DNA from: Sphaerochaeta halotolerans | GTDB lineage: Bacteria > Spirochaetota > Spirochaetia > Sphaerochaetales > Sphaerochaetaceae | Direction: 5' to 3' | Length of the DNA stretch: 64,000 nucleotides | Assembly: GCF_003429665.1 (NCBI RefSeq) | Contig: NZ_QUWK01000001.1 | Location: 248,001 to 312,000 of the forward strand | Shown here: positions 8,656 to 17,562 of the stretch, piece by piece | Layout: each line of letters begins with the position of its first letter | Numbering within the stretch: position 1 is the first letter of the stretch | Made by a program: the position numbers and the translations under genes | Notes under the pieces: model-generated | The model's database searches: none | Told to the model about the DNA's origin: nothing | What the model saw: only the letters and a program-made list of their open reading frames with translations

Positions 8656-10788
8656 ATGAATACATCTATCAATCGCATTGCTGAACTTGTCGCCAAGATG
8701 AAGGCAGACAATCCAGAACTTATCTCCTTGTTCCTTGACCAGAAGCTTGATGATGCGGCTTTGGTAGCTCGTCTCCGTGAAGAGACGGCTGCAACGATGC
8801 AACAAAGATTCCCAAAAGCCTGGTCATATTACACTGGAGAGGGGCAGACTGAACAGGACTACTATACCTTGATGAGTACCTCAATGGCATACCTTAGGAT
8901 GATGGACTATCTCGACCATGAAGGAGCTGTCTATGAAGACCTGAACCTCCATGGAGAAACTGTTGTTTCCCGTCCTATCACGCTTTTGCGTCGTGTTTTG
9001 TTGGGACAAGAGACTTCCGTTCATCTTGATTTCCTTGAGGATATGGCCCATTTGATCGGTCAGCTGAGTGGAGTGGAGGACCGTATAATTCCTGCAAGAA
9101 GTCAGGTAGAGCAGTGGATGGCTTCCCATCCAAGTGGCTTGGACCCTGAGGTGATTGTCTGGAGGGCGAAGAATAAGGAGCGAATTGTTGAGCTCCTGAT
9201 CAAACAAATTGAGGGCCGAAAAAGGAAGAGTTCGTTTTATCAGTTTAGGGATGACATGAGTCATGAGCAGAAGCGCAAGCAGGTACTCGCTTGGTGGAAG
9301 GAGGACAGATTCCACCTGCATTTTGCCCTGAGGAGTGCTGAAGAGCTTAATCGCTACCTAGACAATAGCATGGATGCTGAGACGCTCAGGATTATGAAAG
9401 AGTCGGAAAGAAAGGGTATTCCCATCTTTGCCACTCCCTATTTCCTTTCGCTCATTGATACCCGTCCAAGGGCGATGCAGGAGCACCCAGGAAGTGACCT
9501 TGCCCTACGATCCTATCTCTTCTATAGCCAGGACCTTTTGGAAGAGTTTGGATCAATTGTTGCCTGGGAGAAAGAAGATATCGCAAAACCTGGGGAGCCT
9601 AATGCAGCTGGGTGGTTGCTTCCCTCACACAATGTCCACCGACGGTATCCTACTGTGGCAATTTTTATTCCGGACACAATGGGGAGAGCCTGCGGGGGGC
9701 TTTGTTCCTACTGCCAACGGATGTATGACTTCCAGGCGGGACGATTCAATTTTGAGCTGGAGAAGCTTCGTCCAAAACGGACATGGGAAGAGCGACTTGC
9801 CACCAATATGGAGTATTTCCGGAATGACCCATATCTTTGGGATATCCTGATCACCGGAGGGGATGCCTTCATGAGTTCGGTCAAGTCTTTGCGTTCAATT
9901 CTTGATGCAGTACTTGAGATGGCCAGAAAGAAGCTGGAAGACAACAAACAACGCTCGCAAGAGGATCAATATGCGACCATGCGGAGGGTTCGTCTTGGGA
10001 CGAAAATCCCGGTCTATCTTCCCCAACGAGTTACCAAGGATCTTGTGCAAGTTCTCTCCGATTTCAAGGCTGAAGCAGAGAAGCTGGGTATTGACCAATG
10101 TGTGATCCAGACACACATCTCCTCTGCTATGGAGATTACTCCCGATACCAAGAAGGCAATCAAGCGGTTGCTCGATGCAGGTTGGGCAGTGACCAACCAG
10201 GAAGTCTTCACGGTTGCGGCAAGCAGGCGTGGGCATACGGCCAAACTGCGCAAGGTTCTCAATGATATCGGAGTACTTCCTTACTATACCTTCACTGTCA
10301 AAGGTTTCAAGGAGAACCGGGAATTGTTTGCAACCAACGCAAGGAGCATGCAGGAGCAACTTGAAGAGAGTTCCATCGGACAAGTGCCTCAACGCTATCT
10401 TGCCACCCTTCGTCCCTTCATGCGTGAGGCGAAGAAGATGGTTGAGCAAATCAACATGGTGCGTGAGGGAGCTGCAATCCCGTTCCTTGCAACCGACAGA
10501 AATACAATCAACCTACCAGGAGTAGGGAAGAGCAATACCTTCAGGACCATCGGTATAACCGATGATGGCAGACGTATCCTGGAGTTTGAGTTTGACCATA
10601 CCAGACCACATAGCAAGGTGATTGAGGAGATGGGTTCTGTGGTTATTATTGAATCGAAATCGATAGCCCATTACCTAAGGCAGTTGGAGGAAATGGGAGA
10701 GAATCCTGCTGAATATACCTCCATTTGGGGATACTCTGCTGGAAGTCTTTCTCCTCGTAATCCAGTATTTGAGGGAGTGGTTCGCTAG
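8656..10788 (+). CDS. KamA-family radical SAM protein with long N-terminal extension
   Basis: 710 residues. The radical SAM motif C-x3-C-x2-C (CGGLCSYC, Cys346, Cys350, Cys353) lies in the middle; ILITGGDAFMS follows and matches the lysine-2,3-aminomutase (KamA) group. The classical KamA enzyme is about 420 residues, so the first about 330 residues are an extra domain of unknown role, followed by a PLP-type mutase body. Reaction unknown: some KamA relatives shift an amino group, others do not bind lysine. No lysine-fermentation genes are nearby, so a catabolic role is not supported by context. Single-gene unit with its own promoter; no ribosome site is visible at 8656. Confidence 0.85.
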   Translation: MNTSINRIAELVAKMKADNPELISLFLDQKLDDAALVARLREETAATMQQRFPKAWSYYTGEGQTEQDYYTLMSTSMAYLRMMDYLDHEGAVYEDLNLHGETVVSRPITLLRRVLLGQETSVHLDFLEDMAHLIGQLSGVEDRIIPARSQVEQWMASHPSGLDPEVIVWRAKNKERIVELLIKQIEGRKRKSSFYQFRDDMSHEQKRKQVLAWWKEDRFHLHFALRSAEELNRYLDNSMDAETLRIMKESERKGIPIFATPYFLSLIDTRPRAMQEHPGSDLALRSYLFYSQDLLEEFGSIVAWEKEDIAKPGEPNAAGWLLPSHNVHRRYPTVAIFIPDTMGRACGGLCSYCQRMYDFQAGRFNFELEKLRPKRTWEERLATNMEYFRNDPYLWDILITGGDAFMSSVKSLRSILDAVLEMARKKLEDNKQRSQEDQYATMRRVRLGTKIPVYLPQRVTKDLVQVLSDFKAEAEKLGIDQCVIQTHISSAMEITPDTKKAIKRLLDAGWAVTNQEVFTVAASRRGHTAKLRKVLNDIGVLPYYTFTVKGFKENRELFATNARSMQEQLEESSIGQVPQRYLATLRPFMREAKKMVEQINMVREGAAIPFLATDRNTINLPGVGKSNTFRTIGITDDGRRILEFEFDHTRPHSKVIEEMGSVVIIESKSIAHYLRQLEEMGENPAEYTSIWGYSAGSLSPRNPVFEGVVR

Positions 10789-10810
10789 ATTACCAATTTC
10801 CTTTGCGTTT

Positions 10811-10838
10811 ATTCCCCTTCTGCTATAAGGAGGGGAAT
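10811..10838 (+). terminator. Hairpin after the KamA-family gene
   Basis: An 11-bp inverted repeat (ATTCCCCTTCT against AGGAGGGGAAT, one mismatch) around a 6-base loop, 22 bases after the stop codon. No strong T run follows, so termination may be weak. Confidence 0.45.
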
Positions 10839-10909
10839 TGTCATTTCCAGGTGATTGAGGAAAGGGAGAAAGGTAGGTTAAAGTATCTATATCTATAGGA
10901 GGAGGCTGT

Positions 10910-11866
10910 ATGCAACACAAGATTGTCATTTTGGATGGATATACCGAGAACCCAGGGGACCTGAGCTGGGATGGTTTTGCTGAACTGGGAGATGTGACGG
11001 TGTATGACCGTACTCCTGATGATTTGATTGCACAGCGCGTCGCTGATGCCGATATCATCATAACCAACAAGACCCCGCTCACAAGGGAAACAATCAGGAA
11101 CGCTGAAAAAATACGGTATATCGGGGTGCTGGCTACTGGGTACAATGTGGTAGATATTCTGGCAGCCAAGGAGTGTGGGGTGGTAGTCACCAACATACCC
11201 ACCTATGGTACAGACGCAGTGGCACAGTTTGTTTTCGCCCTGTTGCTTGAAATCTGTCACCACGTTCAACGCCACAGTGATGCGGTCAAGGATGGTAGAT
11301 GGAGTAAGGCTCCGGATTTCTGTTTCTGGGACTATCCGCTCATTGAACTTGCCGGCAAGACGATGGGTATCATCGGCTATGGACGGATTGGTCAGGCGAC
11401 AGGCAGGATTGCAAAAGCTTTTGGAATGCGGGTCATTGCGTATGATTCCTATCAGAATCCTGAGTTGAAAGACACGTATGTCTCCCTGGATACCTTGTTA
11501 TCAGAAAGTGATGTGATCGCCTTACACTGCCCTCTCTTCCCTGAAACCGAGGGCATCATAAACAAGGAAAGCATCAAGAAAATGAAGGATGGGGTAATCC
11601 TTATCAACAACAGTAGAGGGCCACTTATTGTAGAACAGGATCTTGCCGATGCCCTCAACAGCGGCAAGATTGCTGCTGCGGGATTGGATGTTGTCTCTTC
11701 TGAACCAATCAAGGAGGACAATCCTCTCTTGCAGGCAAAGAACTGCTTGATCACTCCCCATATCAGTTGGGCCCCCAAGGAAAGCCGTCAGAGATTGATG
11801 GATATTGCAGTAGGGAATCTCAAGGCCTTCCTTGCTGAGAATCCAGAGAATGTGGTGAACGGGTGA
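10910..11866 (+). CDS. D-2-hydroxyacid dehydrogenase, glycerate/hydroxypyruvate type
   Basis: 318 residues, cytosolic NAD(P)-dependent oxidoreductase. Nucleotide motif GYGRIG, catalytic Arg in INNSRGPLI, and the catalytic His in ITPHISWAP, with the usual substrate-domain start (LATGYNVVD). Length and motifs fit the glycerate dehydrogenase/hydroxypyruvate reductase group. Ribosome site AGGAGG is well placed. Standing just before garR, it could interconvert glycerate and hydroxypyruvate downstream of aldarate breakdown; that link is inference, since a regulatory region separates the two. Confidence 0.88.
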   Translation: MQHKIVILDGYTENPGDLSWDGFAELGDVTVYDRTPDDLIAQRVADADIIITNKTPLTRETIRNAEKIRYIGVLATGYNVVDILAAKECGVVVTNIPTYGTDAVAQFVFALLLEICHHVQRHSDAVKDGRWSKAPDFCFWDYPLIELAGKTMGIIGYGRIGQATGRIAKAFGMRVIAYDSYQNPELKDTYVSLDTLLSESDVIALHCPLFPETEGIINKESIKKMKDGVILINNSRGPLIVEQDLADALNSGKIAAAGLDVVSSEPIKEDNPLLQAKNCLITPHISWAPKESRQRLMDIAVGNLKAFLAENPENVVNG

Positions 11867-11911
11867 TGATTGCCCTGTTATCATTGACTGTATAATGCAT
11901 TTTGAAAAATA

Positions 11912-12058
11912 TATAACTAAGTTATAAAAATATAATAGTAATGCAATAAACTATAATTTTAGTTGACAGATTTAACGTCTCACCTTACTCTATCCCTAGG
12001 AGCCACCAGTGCTTCTAGGGATTGTGGCATGCCCTCCGCAAGGGTGTTCGGCATGCCA
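11912..12058 (+). promoter_or_regulatory. Promoter, palindromic operator and leader hairpins of garR
   Basis: Perfect 15-bp palindrome TATAACTAAGTTATA (11912-11926); TTGACA (11963-11968) and TACTCT (11986-11991) spaced 17 bp; then two hairpins in the leader: ATCCCTAG/CTAGGGAT (11992-11999 with 12015-12022) and TGGCATGCC/GGCATGCCA (12025-12033 with 12050-12058). The palindrome lies about 36 bp upstream of the -35, similar to the sites before gudD and the TTT importer, so IclR control is likely. The hairpins could affect mRNA life or translation. Confidence 0.6.
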
Positions 12059-12103
12059 TATTCGTTATACATGATTATCTAAATGTAAGAGGAGAATACT
12101 ACT

Positions 12104-12988
12104 ATGAAGATTGGATTTATAGGACTGGGAATCATGGGCAAGCCCATGGCAAAGAACCTGCTGAAGGCAGGGCATGAGATTGTATGTTTCGACCTGAACA
12201 AGGCGAGTGTGGAAGAGGTGGTTGCCGCCGGGGCAGCGGCCGGGACCTCGGCAGCGGATGTGGCGGCTCAGGTGCCCCTGGTGATCACGATGCTGCCCAA
12301 TAGCCCGCACGTGAAGACAGTGGTTATGGGTGAGAAGGGAGTGCTCGAGGGTGCAAAAGCTGGGTTGAAGCTTGTAGACATGAGCTCGATTGCGCCGCTT
12401 GCAAGCCAGGAGATCGAAAAAGCCTGTGCTGAGAAAGGGGTCAAGATGCTCGACGCCCCGGTCTCCGGCGGGGAGCCCAAGGCGATCGATGGGACCCTGG
12501 CGATCATGGTCGGAGGGGACAAGGAATTGTTTGAGGAGCTCAAGGATATCCTCCTTGTCATGGGGGCCAGTGCAGTGCACTGCGGCCCGATCGGGGCCGG
12601 AAATACGACCAAATTAGCTAACCAGATTATTGTAGCACTCAATATTGCAGCGGTGAGCGAGGCATTCACGCTGGTGAAGAAGGCCGGTGTCGACCCGCAT
12701 TTGGTCTTCGACGCGATCAAGGGCGGGCTTGCAGGCTCGACGGTGATGAATGCGAAGGCGCCGATGATGATGGACTCCTCCTTCAAGCCGGGGTTCAAGA
12801 TCGACCTGCACATCAAGGACCTTGCCAATGCGATGGACACGGGCCACGGGGTGGGATCCCCGCTGCCCCTGACGGCCTCTGTGAGGGAGATGATGGAGAC
12901 GCTGCACGCCGACGGCTTCGGAGGTGAGGACCACAGTGCACTGGCCCGCTACTATGAGAAGGTCAGCGGGACGAAGATCGGCGACTGA
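12104..12988 (+). CDS. garR: Tartronate semialdehyde reductase (2-hydroxy-3-oxopropionate reductase)
   Basis: 294 residues. Beta-hydroxyacid dehydrogenase family: NAD(P) motif GLGIMG (residues 7-12), substrate motif DAPVSGGEP, catalytic Lys170 in GAGNTTKLANQ. Reduces tartronate semialdehyde to D-glycerate in the aldarate and glyoxylate routes. Fifteen bases before the next gene (DapA-family lyase), with which it forms an operon. From about 12,200 to 13,900 both genes are much richer in G+C, with codons ending in G or C, than the genes on either side, which suggests a separate origin. 3-hydroxyisobutyrate dehydrogenase is the main alternative, but the aldarate neighbours favour GarR. Confidence 0.9.
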   Translation: MKIGFIGLGIMGKPMAKNLLKAGHEIVCFDLNKASVEEVVAAGAAAGTSAADVAAQVPLVITMLPNSPHVKTVVMGEKGVLEGAKAGLKLVDMSSIAPLASQEIEKACAEKGVKMLDAPVSGGEPKAIDGTLAIMVGGDKELFEELKDILLVMGASAVHCGPIGAGNTTKLANQIIVALNIAAVSEAFTLVKKAGVDPHLVFDAIKGGLAGSTVMNAKAPMMMDSSFKPGFKIDLHIKDLANAMDTGHGVGSPLPLTASVREMMETLHADGFGGEDHSALARYYEKVSGTKIGD

Positions 12989-13002
12989 CAAGGAGAGATG
13001 CA

Positions 13003-13907
13003 TGGATACGAGATTCATCAGGGGGATCATACCCCCGATCGTGACCCCGATTACGGAGGACGAGCGCATAGACGAGGGATTGCTGAGAAACCTGGTGGAC
13101 TTCGTCATCGAGGGGGGATGCTCCGGTATCCTTGCCTTCGGGTCGAACGGCGAGTTCTACATGATGGAAGAGGCCGAGATGGAAGAGGCCCTGAAGATCA
13201 TGGTGGACCAGTGTGCAGGGCGGGTGCCGATCTACATGGGGGTTGGGGCGATACGCACGAGCAAGTGCGTGCGCCTGGCGAGGATGGGTGTGCGCCTTGG
13301 GGCGAGGAGCGTGTCGATCCTGCAGCCGATGTTCCTGAGGCCGACGGAGGAGGAGCTGAAGCAGCACTTCCGTACCATAGCCGCTGCAGTCCCCGAGGTA
13401 CCTGTGCTGCTGTACAACAACCCCGGCAGGTGCGGGTACGCGATGAGCCAGGACCTGGTCCAGGAGCTGGCGCACAGCATCCCTAATCTGGTGGGGATGA
13501 AGGACTCGAGCGGGGACCTGACGCAGACGATGGAGTTCGTGAGGCGCAACGCCGACATCTCCTTCAAGGTGCTGAGCGGGAAGGACACGCTGATCTACTC
13601 CGGCCTGGGGGTCGGTGCGGTGGGGGCGGTGTGCTCGACGGCGAACTACCTGCCGGAGTTGGTGTGCTCGATCTACGAGAGGTACGTGGCCGGGGACATC
13701 AAGGGATCGCTTGAGGCACAGCTGAGGCTGAACCCGATCCGCCTGGCGACCGACAAGTCGAGCTTCCCGGTTGCAACAAAGGACCTGGCGAACCTGGTGG
13801 GGATGAAGGTGGGCAGGCCCTACCTTCCCACGATGCCAAGCCCGGCCGCTCAGATGGAGAACCTCCGTCAGAGCCTCATCGATGGTGGCTTCGACGTCGT
13901 GGAATAA
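13003..13907 (+). CDS. DapA-family class I lyase, probable 5-keto-4-deoxyglucarate aldolase or dehydratase
   Basis: 301 residues, a TIM barrel of the dihydrodipicolinate synthase/N-acetylneuraminate lyase family: GSNGEF loop (residues 47-52), YNNPG with Tyr138, and the Schiff-base Lys167 in GMKDSSG. Start at 13003 since AAGGAG lies seven bases before it; the upstream in-frame codons belong to garR. Two family reactions fit: aldol cleavage of the keto-deoxy-aldarate to pyruvate plus tartronate semialdehyde, or decarboxylating dehydration (KdgD) to 2-oxoglutarate semialdehyde. Being in an operon with garR, and with no semialdehyde dehydrogenase in the window, the aldolase route is favoured. True DapA is less likely in this setting. 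High G+C, like garR. Confidence 0.85.
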
Positions 13908-13936
13908 CTCGTTTCCAGAACTATCCTGTACAATGA

Positions 13937-13964
13937 GAGGGTCATCAGCAACGACGACCCTCTT
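13937..13964. terminator. Hairpin between lyase gene and iclR-type gene
   Basis: 8-bp perfect stem AGAGGGTC/GACCCTCT with a 12-base loop, between two convergent genes. No clear T tract on either side, so it may be a weak bidirectional terminator. Confidence 0.55.
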
Positions 13965-13989
13965 GTGCATACTTTATGGTTTGGCTAGA

Positions 13990-14781
13990 TCACAAGACCG
14001 GAGTTGTGGTGAATCCCATCATATAGGAGATCCTGGAAGCAGTATCCTTCAGCCGGGGAATGGTTCTCTCGATCTCCTCCACACTCATATTTGAGACCAG
14101 GGCACTTACGCTGATGCCGGCTATGATCTTTCCATCCCTGCCTCTCACGGGAACAGCTGAGCAATTGTCTCCGTCGATGAACTCATTGCGGTCGCGGGCG
14201 CAACCTTCGCTTCGAACCTTTGCAAGCTCTTTCTTGAATGCGGCTGGGTTGGTGATGGTCTGCTCGGTATATTTTGCAAGGCCTTTCTGCTCGATGAGCA
14301 TATCGAGTTCTTTTTCATCCATCTCGCTGGTCAGGACCTTGCCCAAAGCTGTACAATGGAAGGGTAGCTGCCTGCCTGGGGTGAAATAGGTACGAGGAGT
14401 GCTCTGGGTGTCAATTCGGTCGAGCATAAGTACTTCCCCGTTGTAGAAGACTGCCATATTGACGTTTGCCTTGGGGAACTGATTCCACAACAGCTCCAGG
14501 TAGGGCATGGTGACTTTCCGGATTTCCTGGGAGTGAAGTGCACTTCTGCTGAGCTTGAGCGTCTTCAGGCTGATTGCATACAAGCCGGTGTATGGGTCTT
14601 TGGTCATGTACCCTGACCCCTGCAAGCTTGCCAGCAGGCGAAAAGCCATATTGCTGTTGGTGTCCAAGGCGGTACAGACATCCTGGATGGAGATGGGGCC
14701 ATTTTGCTCAGCGGCATAGTCGAGTATCTGGAAGCATCGAGAAACAGCTTTGATGTTGTATTTGTCAGTGTCATTCGGCAT
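13990..14781 (-). CDS. IclR-family transcriptional regulator
   Basis: 263 residues: an N-terminal winged HTH (about 10-75, with SIQDVCTALDTNSNMAFRLL) and a C-terminal ligand-binding domain (about 85-255, with a conserved GKVLTSEM segment and DNCSAVPVRGRDG). Family knowledge: IclR proteins bind small acids and control catabolic operons. It is divergent from gudD and flanked by the other aldarate genes, so the likely effector is glucarate, galactarate or a keto-deoxy intermediate. Its own promoter shares the intergenic region with gudD, so autoregulation is likely. Confidence 0.92.
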   Translation of the reverse strand: MPNDTDKYNIKAVSRCFQILDYAAEQNGPISIQDVCTALDTNSNMAFRLLASLQGSGYMTKDPYTGLYAISLKTLKLSRSALHSQEIRKVTMPYLELLWNQFPKANVNMAVFYNGEVLMLDRIDTQSTPRTYFTPGRQLPFHCTALGKVLTSEMDEKELDMLIEQKGLAKYTEQTITNPAAFKKELAKVRSEGCARDRNEFIDGDNCSAVPVRGRDGKIIAGISVSALVSNMSVEEIERTIPRLKDTASRISYMMGFTTTPVL

Positions 14782-15098
14782 GGTAACGTCCTCTTTCCTA
14801 TTTGAAATATATACAAATTATTATAACACAATTATAGTATTGCATGTAATTATGAAATTATCAAAGAAAATACGAAGACCATCTCAATAACATCGATACA
14901 TGAGATATAACGAGTAATGCATAGTACATGAAGCGAAAGACTTGCAAGCAATAAGCTCAAATAAATTTATAAAAAACTAAATATAAATTATAAAATCTAT
15001 AATAAAAATTGACATATTGGAAAAAGCACTATAGCATGGAATAGATACGGTACACAGAATACCTTAATGTACCTGCCCATACGCTAGGAGGAGATATT
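14782..15098. promoter_or_regulatory. Divergent control region of the iclR-type gene and gudD
   Basis: 317 bp, very AT-rich. On the plus strand TTGACA at 15009-15014 and a TAGCAT box at 15032-15037 (17 bp apart) form the gudD promoter; AGGAGG follows just before the ATG. A 10-bp palindrome ATAAATTTAT at 14961-14970 lies 38 bp upstream of the -35 and is the same as the core of a longer palindrome before the TTT importer gene at 17798-17811. It is a candidate IclR operator. No further gene is seen here. Confidence 0.6.
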
Positions 15099-16424
15099 AT
15101 GATTCCCTATATTCAGAAAATGGAAGTCTTTCCTGTAGCAGGTAAGGACAGCATGCTGCTGAACCTCAGTGGAGCCCATGCGCCATATTTTACCCGTAAT
15201 ATTGTCATCTTGACCGATAGCCAGGGAAACACCGGAGTTGGTGAGGTCCCGGGTGGTCAGAAGATCACCAAGGCCCTTGAAGATGTGAAGCCTGTGGTTG
15301 AGGGTTCTAAGATCAGCGAGTACAAGCAGACGCTCCTGAAGGTCAAGGAAGCACTCGGCACTGACGAGAATGATGTACGGGGTCTGCAAACCTTCGATTT
15401 ACGGACTGGAATCCACGTGGTAACAGCAATTGAAGCTCCGCTTCTGGACCTATTGGGCCAATACCTTGAAGTACCTGTTGCCTCCCTTCTGGGGGATGGA
15501 AAGATTAGGGACCGTGTGAAGGTGCTCGGGTATCTTTTCTTTATCGGGGACCGCAAGAAGACTGACCTTCCGTATTACTCTGATGAGAAGAACAGTGAGG
15601 ATTGGTATCGCATACGCCATGAAGAAGCCCTTGATGCCGATGCGGTGGTTGAGCTTGCTCGTGCAAGTCAGGACCTCTACGGCTTCAAGGATTTTAAGCT
15701 CAAGGGGGGCGTGCTTCAGGGTAATCAGGAAATTGAGGTGATTAAGGCTCTGAAGAAAGCCAATCCAGATGCTCGCATGACCCTCGACCCCAATGGAGGT
15801 TGGTCTCTCAAGGAGGCTATCGGCCTCTGTAAAGATATGCACGGGATCCTCACTTACTGTGAAGACCCCTGTGGTGCAGAGCATGGGTACAGTGGACGGG
15901 AAATTCTCAGTGAGTTCCGTCGTGCTACAGGTCTTCCTACCGCTACAAACATGATTGCTACCGACTGGAGGCAGTTGGGGCACTCCCTGGAGTTGCAAAG
16001 CGTGGATATCCCCCTTGCCGATTGTCACTTCTGGACGATGAGTGGTGCGGTCAGGGTTGGTCAGCTCTGTGATGAGTTTGGTCTTACCTGGGGTTCCCAC
16101 TCCAACAATCATTTTGACATCTCCCTAGCCATGATCGCCCATGTAGCTGCGGCCGTTCCGGGTAATCCGACGGCAATCGACACCCACTGGATCTGGCAGG
16201 AAGGGATTGAGCGCCTGAGTATCAATCCAATGAAGATTGAAGATGGACATATAGCATTGACAGGCAAGCCAGGCTTGGGCATCGAAGTTGATCGTTCCCA
16301 AGTTGAGAAAGCTCACCAGTTGTATGTTGACCAGAAGCTTGGCGCACGGGATGATGCAGAGGGTATGCAGTTCCTGATCCCTGGCTGGAAGTTCGACCCG
16401 AAGAGGCCTGCCTTGGTCCGCTGA
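15099..16424 (+). CDS. gudD: Glucarate dehydratase
   Basis: 441 residues, enolase superfamily, mandelate racemase/glucarate dehydratase branch. The Lys-x-Lys proton-transfer motif (FKLKGG), the metal ligands in LDPNGGWSL and EDPCGAE, and the catalytic histidine in [13 protein letters not shown] are all present, and the length equals the Escherichia coli enzyme. It removes water from D-glucarate (and the epimer L-idarate in known enzymes) to give 5-keto-4-deoxyglucarate. It stands under its own promoter, divergent from the IclR gene. A 155-bp repeat element begins four bases after its stop codon. Confidence 0.96.
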   Translation: MIPYIQKMEVFPVAGKDSMLLNLSGAHAPYFTRNIVILTDSQGNTGVGEVPGGQKITKALEDVKPVVEGSKISEYKQTLLKVKEALGTDENDVRGLQTFDLRTGIHVVTAIEAPLLDLLGQYLEVPVASLLGDGKIRDRVKVLGYLFFIGDRKKTDLPYYSDEKNSEDWYRIRHEEALDADAVVELARASQDLYGFKDFKLKGGVLQGNQEIEVIKALKKANPDARMTLDPNGGWSLKEAIGLCKDMHGILTYCEDPCGAEHGYSGREILSEFRRATGLPTATNMIATDWRQLGHSLELQSVDIPLADCHFWTMSGAVRVGQLCDEFGLTWGSHSNNHFDISLAMIAHVAAAVPGNPTAIDTHWIWQEGIERLSINPMKIEDGHIALTGKPGLGIEVDRSQVEKAHQLYVDQKLGARDDAEGMQFLIPGWKFDPKRPALVR

Positions 16425-16428
16425 GACA

Positions 16429-16583
16429 ATGAAAGGTATCAATACCCCAGGGCAAGCCCTGGACTCAGGAGGCGTTGCTTTCTTTTCCGCCCCAAGGGAC
16501 GGGGTATCTCACCTTGCTTTCCCGGCACTCGCTCGGGAGAGGAACCATCATGCTGATTCCTTTCCTCTCGCTCCGTTGGGGAA
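16429..16583 (-). repeat. 155-bp IS200/IS605-like miniature element, copy 1
   Basis: Same sequence as the plus-strand copy at 43356-43510, in inverse orientation, with seven differences and no gaps by eye. It has a subterminal hairpin near each end (GAGAGGAA/TTCCTCTC at the left; CCAGGGC/GCCCTGG at the right) and no terminal inverted repeats or target duplications, which fits a palindrome-associated element mobilised by an IS200/IS605 transposase, or the 3' remnant of such an IS. Both copies carry an open frame ending at the same TGA, perhaps the tail of a lost gene. It lies between gudD and the AEC permease gene. Confidence 0.75.
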
Positions 16584-16591
16584 TCAATCTA

Positions 16592-16620
16592 TGAGGGGAC
16601 GGATGCTTGCCGTCCCCTCA
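16592..16620 (+). terminator. Strong hairpin after copy 1 of the repeat element
   Basis: A perfect 11-bp G+C-rich stem (TGAGGGGACGG and its complement) with a 7-base loop. No T run follows. It may end gudD transcription or protect the mRNA; it lies just before the AEC permease gene's ribosome site. Confidence 0.55.
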
Positions 16621-16647
16621 CCAGTACACTGAAGGAAGAAAGTGCAT

Positions 16648-17562
16648 ATGGATCTCGTGAGTTTATGGAATCTGCAAGGGCAACTCTTCGCCTTGTTGGC
16701 AGTAGGGGCATTGCTCCGCAAGGTGGGCTTGTTTCAAGAGAGTACGAAAGGGTTCTTGACTGACCTGGTGCTCTATGTGACCTTGCCTTGCAGTATCATT
16801 CTCTCCTTCAGGATGGATGTCAGCAGGAAGTTGTTGCTTTCCTTCTCAATCATCTTCTTTGTTTCGGTGGGGATACAACTGTTTTGCTACGTGCTTTCAA
16901 AAGTGACCTATCGTAAGCAGGAACAGGGGAAGAAAAGTGTGTTGCGTTATGGCCTGCTGGTCTCAAACGCTGGATTTCTTGGGCTCCCCATAGCAGGGGA
17001 ACTCTTCGGGGCAGCTGGATTCATGTATGCATCCATCTATCTGATTCCCCAGCGAATAGTCATGTGGACTGCTGGTCTCTCTATTTTTAATCCTGCAGCA
17101 GTGAACAAGAAGCAGGCAGCACTGAAAGTAATTCTACACCCCTGCATGGTTGCTGTGTACATAGGGTTGCTGTGGATGTTGTTTCCCGTCAGGATTCCTC
17201 CTTTCATGGAGATGACTCTTTCTTCTCTTGCTGGTTGTACCACAGTCTTGTCGATGATGCTCATTGGATCCTTGTTTGCTGAGATGAATAAGGAACAGCT
17301 GCGTATAGACAGGAATCTTGTTGGATTTTCCTTGTTGCGCCTCGGCTTCATTCCCTTGGTCACCTTCCTGGTCACAAAGCTCCTCGGGCTCGATCCGCTG
17401 ATTATTGGAGTTTCGGTCATCTTGGCGGCGATGCCTGGAGGTTCTTCCACGGCAATTCTTGCCTCCAAATACGGAAGGGATACCATCTATGCTTCAAAGT
17501 TGGTCATTGTAAGTACCTTTCTTTCCCTGATTTCCATTCCGATTTGGGGAATGGTGTTATAG
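16648..17562 (+). CDS. AEC-family membrane transporter
   Basis: 304 residues with about ten hydrophobic helices and the typical AEC (auxin efflux carrier/malonate) pattern: an N-terminal LLRKVGLF, the central VSNAGFLGLPI and the C-terminal AAMPGGSSTAILASKYG. Inner-membrane secondary carrier. Bacterial members move small organic acids, so by context an aldarate or a breakdown product is likely (inference). ATG at 16648 chosen with AAGGAAG about nine bases upstream; a GTG at 16642 is the alternative. A long AT-rich control region follows the gene. Confidence 0.85.
   Translation: MDLVSLWNLQGQLFALLAVGALLRKVGLFQESTKGFLTDLVLYVTLPCSIILSFRMDVSRKLLLSFSIIFFVSVGIQLFCYVLSKVTYRKQEQGKKSVLRYGLLVSNAGFLGLPIAGELFGAAGFMYASIYLIPQRIVMWTAGLSIFNPAAVNKKQAALKVILHPCMVAVYIGLLWMLFPVRIPPFMEMTLSSLAGCTTVLSMMLIGSLFAEMNKEQLRIDRNLVGFSLLRLGFIPLVTFLVTKLLGLDPLIIGVSVILAAMPGGSSTAILASKYGRDTIYASKLVIVSTFLSLISIPIWGMVL

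Noticed and set aside
12963-13970. Reverse-strand open frame of 335 codons over the DapA-family gene
   Set aside because: An effect of the high G+C third positions; rich in His, Arg and Pro, with no motif, while the plus strand has the complete lyase.
16429-16632. Short forward open frame through repeat copy 1, also seen reversed at 43187-43591
   Set aside because: It comes from the repeat element itself and crosses hairpins; the meaningful open frame is on the other strand and is only a remnant.
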